From: an uncultured Eubacteriales bacterium
Lineage (GTDB): Bacteria > Bacillota > Clostridia > Oscillospirales > Oscillospiraceae
Direction: 5' to 3'
DNA length: 11,186 bases
Assembly: GCA_902475855.1 (NCBI GenBank)
Contig: CABSBF010000058.1
Location: forward strand, 1-11,186
Shown: positions 6,890 through 11,186 of the stretch, piece by piece
How positions within the stretch are numbered: position 1 is the stretch's first letter
How the letters are laid out: every line of letters starts with the position of its first letter
Translations under genes and position numbers: made by a program
The notes under the pieces: model-generated
The model's input: the letters and a program-made list of their open reading frames with translations, nothing else
What the model was told of the DNA's origin: nothing
Databases searched by the model: none

Positions 6890-8263
6890 ATGAAAAAAAT
6901 CTATACCCTTTGTTCTTTGGCACTGCTGATCCTGCTGCTGGGCGTCGGAATGTATTCTCTGCTGGATAAGGATGAGACCTTTTCCGCCAGCGAAAACCGC
7001 GCACTCAAGACGCGGCCCAAGCTGACGATCTCCTCTCTGCTGGACGGGAGTTACGGTGAGAATTTCGGCGCGTTTTACGCTGATACCTTCCCGAAACGGG
7101 AGAGCTTTCTCAACTCCAACCGCAAGCTCAATGGCTTTTACTATTTCTCTGCGCTGAGCAAGAAAGCCGACACTCAGCTTGTCATTTCCGGCAAGAACAA
7201 CGGTGCCGACCATGGCGAGGCGCTGGCCTCGGACAGCAAGGCAAGCGAGCCCTCTGAGCCGACCGAACCCTCCGCCTCGCAGGACCCGACGGAGCCCTCC
7301 GCAACGACACCCAAAGATCCCAACCATAGGGAAGAGACCGATCCCGACACCGAGCGCTACGGAACAATGGTTCTGGTCGGCGACCGCGCGACAGAGCTGG
7401 CATACACGGAATACGGCCTGTTTGACGATTATGCGGCGGCTGTGTCGCATATTTCCGGCGCACTTGCGGCCAATGGTGTGACGACCTACAGCCTGCTGGT
7501 GCCGAATTCTGCCGAATTCTATACGCCGGAGGAATACCACACCGGTGACTATGGCCAGAAGAATATGATCGACTACTGCTACAGCAAAATGGATGCCTCA
7601 GTCAGGAAAGTGGACGGCTATTCCAAGTTGGCTGCGCATACGGGAGAGTATATCTACTTCCGCACGGACCACCACTGGACGCAGCTCGGTGCATACTATG
7701 CCTACACCGCTTTCTGCGAGTCGAGAGGCTTCCAGCCGGAACCGCTGAGCAAGTTTGAAACCGGAGAGATCGACGGTTTCGTCGGCTCTATGTATACCTT
7801 TATGAGCGATTATCCGCAGAGCCAGATTCTCAAGGACAATCCCGATACGGTGTTCTTTTACCGCCCCTATGCGGAAACAAACCTGCGCGTTTATGAGGAT
7901 GCGACGCTGACCAATTCCTATGACGGCCTGAGCGTCATCAGCGGCGTGGGCAATGTTTCTAATAAATATCTGTGCTTCCTTGGCGGTGACCATCCGATTT
8001 CCATCATTAACACGAATGTGCAGGGCCCGACCTGCATTCTGCTGAAGGAATCATATGGCAATGCGTTTGCACCGTGGCTGACCAGCCACTATGGAAAGAT
8101 CATTGTGATTGACCCGCGCGAGTTCAACCGCGACGGGAAGCCTTCTCTGGATCTGAAGGCATTTGCAAAGGAACAGGGCGTGACGGACTGCATCATTCTG
8201 AACTATCCGATGATGCTGACCTCCTCGGCCTATATTGCATGGCTGGACCGTCTGGTACAGTAA
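6890..8263 (+). CDS. DHHW-family extracytoplasmic protein, probable acetyl-transfer partner of the MBOAT
   Basis: This 457-residue protein has an N-terminal signal or anchor (KKIYTLCSLALLILLLGVG, residues 2-20), then the family opening FSASENRALKTRPKL (31-45). The name-giving motif YFRTDHHWTQLG places Asp260-His261-His262-Trp263, and LLKESYGNAFAPW places a candidate nucleophile Ser388, as in AlgJ/AlgX-like SGNH proteins. The complete Asp/His/Ser set suggests active acetyl transfer outside the cell, using acyl groups supplied by the adjacent MBOAT. Between about 105 and 158 lies an acidic, Pro/Ser/Thr-rich low-complexity insertion with repeated EPS/EPT units that interrupts the fold's early part. 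The ATG at 6890 follows GAGGTGA (6878-6884), which overlaps the upstream stop; a longer in-frame start would lie inside the MBOAT gene and lacks support. A strong hairpin directly after the stop ends the unit. The activity is inferred from family and neighbourhood. Confidence 0.88.
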   Translation: MKKIYTLCSLALLILLLGVGMYSLLDKDETFSASENRALKTRPKLTISSLLDGSYGENFGAFYADTFPKRESFLNSNRKLNGFYYFSALSKKADTQLVISGKNNGADHGEALASDSKASEPSEPTEPSASQDPTEPSATTPKDPNHREETDPDTERYGTMVLVGDRATELAYTEYGLFDDYAAAVSHISGALAANGVTTYSLLVPNSAEFYTPEEYHTGDYGQKNMIDYCYSKMDASVRKVDGYSKLAAHTGEYIYFRTDHHWTQLGAYYAYTAFCESRGFQPEPLSKFETGEIDGFVGSMYTFMSDYPQSQILKDNPDTVFFYRPYAETNLRVYEDATLTNSYDGLSVISGVGNVSNKYLCFLGGDHPISIINTNVQGPTCILLKESYGNAFAPWLTSHYGKIIVIDPREFNRDGKPSLDLKAFAKEQGVTDCIILNYPMMLTSSAYIAWLDRLVQ

Positions 8264-8268
8264 ATCAA

Positions 8269-8300
8269 ACCCCCGGGCTGCTGCACAACAGCCCGGGGGT
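8269..8300. terminator. Strong GC-rich hairpin between convergent genes
   Basis: ACCCCCGGGCTG (8269-8280) and CAGCCCGGGGGT (8289-8300) form a perfect 12-bp stem around an 8-nt loop. It lies between the stop of the DHHW gene (8263) and that of the opposing membrane protein (8313). The rightward flank has no T run; the leftward flank (TTTGATTTA) is T-rich, so intrinsic termination is better supported for the minus-strand gene. The hairpin may also protect the 3' end of the rightward RNA. Confidence 0.7.
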
Positions 8301-8312
8301 AAAGCATATTCA

Positions 8313-8738
8313 TTATGGGTCAATCTGCGCGCCGCTCTCATCGAAGAATACAGCGGTTGCGGTATAGCCATCCTCCGAAATGAAGACGGTTTTGAAAACA
8401 AAGTCTCCTTTTGTGCCGGAGGTTGTAAAATCGGCGGAGATCAGCTTCCCGTTTTCCGTCCAGAGGCTGCTGGCTTTCAGACCGTCGGCGTCATAGTAGG
8501 AAAGTGTTTCATAGGATCCGTTAAAGCGGGAGGAATAGACTTCCGTGACAAGATAGGAACCGTCACTGAGGAAGTCCGTCCGCGTATCGGAACGGTGATA
8601 GCGCTGCCCGTTCAGAATGTACAGGAAGAGCACCAGGACGGCTGCAAGCACGAGAAGCCAGCCAAGCGCGACCAGAAGCGTCCGCTTGTCATGCGTTCCC
8701 TGGACAAGTTCTTTTTTTCCTTTTTTCTTCTGTGCCAT
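8313..8738 (-). CDS. Small single-pass membrane protein of unknown function
   Basis: I do not recognise this 141-residue protein. It has a very basic N-terminus (AQKKKGKKELVQGTHDKR, residues 2-19), one strong hydrophobic segment at about 20-43 (LLVALGWLLVLAAVLVLFLY within it), then a roughly 95-residue domain. That domain is rich in alternating polar and aromatic residues, as in beta sheet: SDGSYLVTEVY, SYETLSYYDADG, TENGKLISADF and SEDGYTATAVFF. By the positive-inside rule the C-terminal domain should be outside the cell. No catalytic motif is visible. The start at 8738 is set by a perfect AGGAGG (8751-8746) 7 nt upstream; the in-frame ATG at 8819 lies upstream of the promoter candidate and is rejected. 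It is transcribed on its own from the promoter at 8770-8798 and ends at the hairpin at 8269-8300. Confidence 0.85.
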   Translation of the reverse strand: MAQKKKGKKELVQGTHDKRTLLVALGWLLVLAAVLVLFLYILNGQRYHRSDTRTDFLSDGSYLVTEVYSSRFNGSYETLSYYDADGLKASSLWTENGKLISADFTTSGTKGDFVFKTVFISEDGYTATAVFFDESGAQIDP

Positions 8739-8769
8739 ATGCGTGCCTCCTGCGGCGGTGTTTGGATAT

Positions 8770-8798
8770 ACTGTAATAGAAACAGAACGTAAAGTCAA
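8770..8798 (-). promoter_or_regulatory. Sigma-A promoter for the small membrane protein gene
   Basis: On the minus strand TTGACT (8798-8793) and TACAGT (8775-8770) are 17 bp apart, matching consensus at 5 of 6 and 4 of 6 positions. Transcription would start near 8763, giving a leader of about 25 nt that includes the AGGAGG site. The -35 element overlaps the foot of the terminator stem of the upstream HMA gene by two bases. Confidence 0.6.
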
Positions 8799-8829
8799 GC
8801 GCCCGTGTGATTTTTTCACACGGGTGCTT
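8797..8829 (-). terminator. Terminator of the HMA-domain gene
   Basis: AAGCGCCCGTGTGA (8797-8810) and TCACACGGGTGCTT (8816-8829) form a 14-bp stem with one internal non-Watson-Crick position (8801/8825) and a 5-nt loop of T (A on the minus strand). It begins 16 bp after the HMA stop. The leftward flank is GACTTTACG, only moderately T-rich. Confidence 0.7.
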
Positions 8830-8844
8830 AAAGCAAATTTGCGT

Positions 8845-9036
8845 TTACTCGACGACCTGATAGCCAGCGTCAGTGACGGCCTTTTTCAAAGCCGAAGCGC
8901 TTGCGCTGCCAGTGACCTCCGCAGTTTTGGCGGCCAAATCGACAGTGACGGATTCCACACCCTCGACGGCCTTGAGTGCTTTTTCCACACGGGCGCAGCA
9001 GTGTGCGCACATCATTCCTTCAATTCTAATCGTCAT
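8845..9036 (-). CDS. HMA-domain heavy-metal (copper) chaperone-like protein
   Basis: This 63-residue protein is a single heavy-metal-associated domain (CopZ/Atx1 fold), expected to bind Cu(I) or a similar soft metal in the cytoplasm and pass it to a transporter or sensor. The motif GMMCAHCCARVEKAL (7-21) holds the MxCxxC metal site, Met8/9 with Cys10 and Cys13, plus an adjacent extra Cys14. VEGVESVTVDLAAKTAEV (24-41) and LKKAVTDAGYQVV (50-62) complete the usual beta-alpha-beta pattern, and the length is typical. The ATG at 9036 has AAAGGAGT (9051-9044) as ribosome binding site. The reading frame stays open far upstream, antisense to the pseudouridine synthase gene, but homology starts at MTIRIEG. 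It stands alone here, with its own near-consensus promoter and terminator and no P-type ATPase or CsoR gene in the window. Confidence 0.93.
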   Translation of the reverse strand: MTIRIEGMMCAHCCARVEKALKAVEGVESVTVDLAAKTAEVTGSASASALKKAVTDAGYQVVE

Positions 9037-9064
9037 AGTAATGACTCCTTTCCTGTTTTCCTTC

Positions 9065-9093
9065 ATAGTATCTCCAAGCGGGCGTTTTGTCAA
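9065..9093 (-). promoter_or_regulatory. Near-consensus sigma-A promoter for the HMA gene
   Basis: On the minus strand a perfect TTGACA (9093-9088) and TACTAT (9070-9065) are 17 bp apart. Transcription would start near 9058, giving a leader of about 22 nt that carries AAAGGAGT. Its -35 is 4 bp from the -35 of the rightward pseudouridine synthase promoter. Confidence 0.7.
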
Positions 9094-9097
9094 TCCC

Positions 9098-9126
9098 TTG
9101 CTTTTTCCGGCTCGGTGGGGTATCAT
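9098..9126 (+). promoter_or_regulatory. Candidate sigma-A promoter for the pseudouridine synthase gene
   Basis: TTGCTT (9098-9103) and TATCAT (9121-9126) are 17 bp apart; the -10 matches at 5 of 6 positions. Transcription would start near 9133, that is, downstream of the in-frame ATG at 9127. This favours the GTG at 9148 as the start codon, with a very short leader carrying AAAGGGGG. Confidence 0.5.
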
Positions 9127-9147
9127 ATGAAAAAAGGGGGCGGGCGT

Positions 9148-9792
9148 GTGGATGTGATTTTTGAGGATGCGGAGCTTGTGGTCTGCGTCAAGCCGCAAGG
9201 GATTCTGTCGGCAGCGGACGCTTCCGGCAAGCCAAGCGTGGCGAAGCTGCTTGCACCGCGTGAGGTTTGGCCGGTTCACCGACTCGACCGCGAAGCCGGC
9301 GGCCTGATGGTTTTTGCGAAAACGGCGCAGACTGCCGCGGCGCTTTCCGCTGTCGTTCAGTCGGGGGAGTTTGAAAAAGAGTATCTTGCCGTCTGTGAGG
9401 GGACGCCGCCGCAGGCTGGGCAGTGGAGCGATCTTCTGTATCACGACCGCCTGAAAAACAAGACCTATGTTGTGACGCGCTGCCGCAACGGTGTGAAAGA
9501 GGCGCGGCTGGCTTTTGCCAGACTCGGACAGCTTCCGGACGGAAACTGCGCGGTGGCGGTTCGCCTGTATACCGGAAGAACGCATCAAATACGTGTGCAG
9601 TTTGCATCGCGCGGCTTTCCGCTCCGCGGCGACCGCAAGTATGGCGCCAAAAGCGGCGGCACACTGACACTGTATTCCCGGCGGCTCTCCTTTCCGCATG
9701 AGGGGAAACGCCTCTCCTTTACGCTCCCTGACAGCTTTTTGCCGCCGGAGCTTCAAGATTTCGCTTGTAAAACGGTGGCGGGCGCATTATAA
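9148..9792 (+). CDS. RluA-family pseudouridine synthase
   Basis: This 214-residue cytoplasmic enzyme converts uridine to pseudouridine in structured RNA (rRNA or tRNA; target not determinable by eye). The opening DVIFEDAELVVCVKPQGIL (2-20) is typical of the family. The catalytic motif VHRLDREAGGLMVFAK (43-58) gives the essential Asp48. EKEYLAV (77-83), YTGRTHQIRVQF (141-152) and LRGDRKYG (159-166) are the other conserved blocks. It is one of the short members, with no N-terminal S4 RNA-binding domain. The start is uncertain: GTG at 9148 follows AAAGGGGG by about 8 nt and lies downstream of a promoter candidate, while ATG at 9127 overlaps the end of that -10 and would add only seven residues (KKGGGR-type) that read like a translated ribosome binding site. 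The murC promoter is embedded in its last 28 bases. Confidence 0.9.
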   Translation: MDVIFEDAELVVCVKPQGILSAADASGKPSVAKLLAPREVWPVHRLDREAGGLMVFAKTAQTAAALSAVVQSGEFEKEYLAVCEGTPPQAGQWSDLLYHDRLKNKTYVVTRCRNGVKEARLAFARLGQLPDGNCAVAVRLYTGRTHQIRVQFASRGFPLRGDRKYGAKSGGTLTLYSRRLSFPHEGKRLSFTLPDSFLPPELQDFACKTVAGAL

Positions 9793-9793
9793 T
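9765..9793 (+). promoter_or_regulatory. Sigma-A promoter for murC
   Basis: TTGTAA (9765-9770) and a perfect TATAAT (9788-9793) are 17 bp apart. The -10 overlaps the TAA stop of the pseudouridine synthase gene. Transcription would start near 9800, with a leader of about 23 nt containing GGAGG (9811-9815), so murC need not depend on the upstream gene. Confidence 0.7.
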
Positions 9794-9822
9794 AATCACA
9801 CCATTATGCTGGAGGAATGAAC

Positions 9823-11186
9823 ATGGCAAACATCCGAAAACGGCTGGATAAATATCTGCTGCCGGGAAAACACATCCATCTGATCGGTATCGGTGGCGTT
9901 TCCATGCGGCCGCTCGGACTAGTCCTGCGCGACAAGGGAATGATCGTCACCGGATCTGACATGAATGCCTCTGTTTCCACGGATGAGCTGATTGCAAAGG
10001 GAATTACCGTTCACATCGGACACCGTGCGGAGAATATCGAGGGGGCAGACTGCATCATCCGCACCGCTGCGGCGCACAACGACAATCCGGAGATTGCTGC
10101 CGCCCGCGCGCAGGGAATTCCTGTTTTCGAGCGTGCACAGGCGTGGGGGCTGATCATGCGTGAATATAAAAACGCGATCTGTATCTCCGGCACGCACGGA
10201 AAAACGACCACGACCTCCATGATTACTCATATTTTCATGGAAGCGCAGCGAGACCCGACTGTTATGCTGGGCGGCTATCTGCCGCTGCTGAAGGCCGGTC
10301 ACCGCGTGGGAAACGGCGATACCATTATTATGGAGAGCTGTGAATACTGCGATTCCTTCCTGAATTTCTACCCTACCGTTGCAATCATCAACAACATCGA
10401 GGCGGATCATCTGGACTATTTCAAGGATCTGGAGGCGGTGGAGAGTTCCTTCCGGAAATTTGCCGGACTGGTGCCGCGCACTGGTTATGTCATCGCCAAC
10501 GGCGACAACGAGAACACAGTGAAAACTCTGGCAGATTTGCGATATATCTCCTTTGGCATCGGAGAGAAAAATGACATCCATGCGGAGAATCTATCAGAGG
10601 ACGATCGCTCCTTTGATGTCTACTGCTTCGGCAAGCTCTATACACATGTGCATCTGAATGTCTATGGGCGGCACAATGTCTATAATGCCCTTGCTGCGGC
10701 GGCCGCCTCCTATGTGATGAGCATAGACGGAGAAGCCGTTGCACTTGGCCTGGCTTCCTTTACCGGCGCGGGCCGCAGAATGGAATTCAAGGGGAAGTAT
10801 CACGGCGCGGATGTCTATGATGACTATGCCCATCACCCCGGTGAGCTGCACGCGCTGATCGACGCGGTCAAGACCATGGGTTACAAGCGAATTATAGTTG
10901 CCTTCCAGCCGCATACCTATACGCGGACCAAGGCGCTGTTTGATGATTTCGTCCGGGAGCTGAAACGGGTGGACGTTGCCGTGCTGGCGGAAATCTACGC
11001 TGCGCGCGAACAGAATACCGTTGGCATTTCCTCTCGCGATCTTGCACGGCAGATTCCCAATGCCGTTTATTTTGAGACGCTGCCGGAGGTGGCTGCACAC
11101 CTGCACTCTATTGCCACCGAGGGAGATATCATTCTCACGGTCGGTGCGGGAGACATTTACAAGGCGGGCGAAATGCTGCTGAAATA
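9823..11186 (+). CDS. murC: UDP-N-acetylmuramate--L-alanine ligase (MurC), stop codon cut by window end
   Basis: This cytoplasmic enzyme makes UDP-MurNAc-L-Ala from UDP-MurNAc, L-alanine and ATP, the first amino-acid addition in peptidoglycan precursor synthesis. Seen in order: HIHLIGIGGVSMRPLG (17-32, nucleotide-sugar Rossmann motif), the ATP P-loop GTHGKTTTTS (123-132), ESCEYCDSFLNFYP (a clostridial-type version of the E-x-D-x-S-F motif), NNIEADHLDYF (Mg-binding loop), VYGRHNVYNALAA (sugar/amino-acid domain), YDDYAHHPGEL (start of the C-terminal ligase domain) and AFQPHTYTRTKALFDDF. The frame has 454 complete codons and then TA at the last two bases, so the next base very probably completes a stop; 454 residues is normal for MurC. 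The ATG at 9823 lies 7 nt after GGAGG. It has its own promoter in the end of the preceding gene. GVSM in place of the more common G-x-GM in the first loop looks like a lineage variant, not damage. Confidence 0.96.
   Translation, partial: MANIRKRLDKYLLPGKHIHLIGIGGVSMRPLGLVLRDKGMIVTGSDMNASVSTDELIAKGITVHIGHRAENIEGADCIIRTAAAHNDNPEIAAARAQGIPVFERAQAWGLIMREYKNAICISGTHGKTTTTSMITHIFMEAQRDPTVMLGGYLPLLKAGHRVGNGDTIIMESCEYCDSFLNFYPTVAIINNIEADHLDYFKDLEAVESSFRKFAGLVPRTGYVIANGDNENTVKTLADLRYISFGIGEKNDIHAENLSEDDRSFDVYCFGKLYTHVHLNVYGRHNVYNALAAAAASYVMSIDGEAVALGLASFTGAGRRMEFKGKYHGADVYDDYAHHPGELHALIDAVKTMGYKRIIVAFQPHTYTRTKALFDDFVRELKRVDVAVLAEIYAAREQNTVGISSRDLARQIPNAVYFETLPEVAAHLHSIATEGDIILTVGAGDIYKAGEMLLK

Noticed and set aside
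9117..9123. GGGGTAT resembling half of a CsoR-type copper operator
   Set aside because: Only one half is present; no ATACCCC partner at suitable spacing, and it lies on the far side of the HMA promoter.
9037..9756. Possible N-terminal extension of the HMA protein
   Set aside because: The frame is open upstream but antisense to the pseudouridine synthase. The HMA domain, AAAGGAGT site and a near-consensus promoter all point to the start at 9036.

Overview
The window looks like ordinary chromosome from a moderately GC-rich, endospore-lineage Clostridia bacterium, most likely of the Oscillospiraceae/Ruminococcaceae type. The evidence is strong AGGAGG-type ribosome binding sites, sigma-A promoters with 17-bp spacers, a Spo0A-type DNA-binding domain, an AGCS amino-acid/sodium symporter, an MBOAT plus DHHW pair, and a MurC with the clostridial-looking ESCEYCDSF segment. 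This placement is an inference from gene content. I see no rRNA, tRNA, CRISPR array, transposase or phage gene.

Layout, left to right. A DUF362/ferredoxin fusion protein (99-1235, +) converges on an 8-oxoguanine deaminase-type amidohydrolase (1285-2640, -), with a two-way terminator between them. The amidohydrolase is divergent from a 110-residue protein that is only a Spo0A C-terminal (effector) domain (2764-3096, +). Their shared 123-bp intergenic region carries an excellent match to a Spo0A-binding '0A box'. The Spo0A-like gene converges on a DivIVA-like coiled-coil protein (3152-3703, -) through another long hairpin. That gene is divergent from an AGCS-family symporter (3908-5305, +).

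Next come an MBOAT O-acyltransferase (5392-6879, +) and a DHHW-family protein (6890-8263, +). They form a tight two-gene unit that probably O-acetylates an exported or cell-wall polymer. A strong hairpin ends this unit. On the minus strand follow an unrecognised single-pass membrane protein (8313-8738) and a 63-residue HMA metal-binding protein (8845-9036). Back-to-back promoters then drive the HMA gene leftward and an RluA-family pseudouridine synthase rightward (9148-9792). Finally MurC (9823 to the window end, +) starts from a near-ideal sigma-A promoter embedded in the end of the pseudouridine synthase gene. Its reading frame is complete except for the last base of the stop codon.

The genes are mostly independent transcription units rather than one pathway. 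The items most worth following are the free-standing Spo0A effector domain with a 0A box in its own upstream region, the DHHW protein with an acidic Pro/Ser/Thr insertion, and the unrecognised membrane protein.
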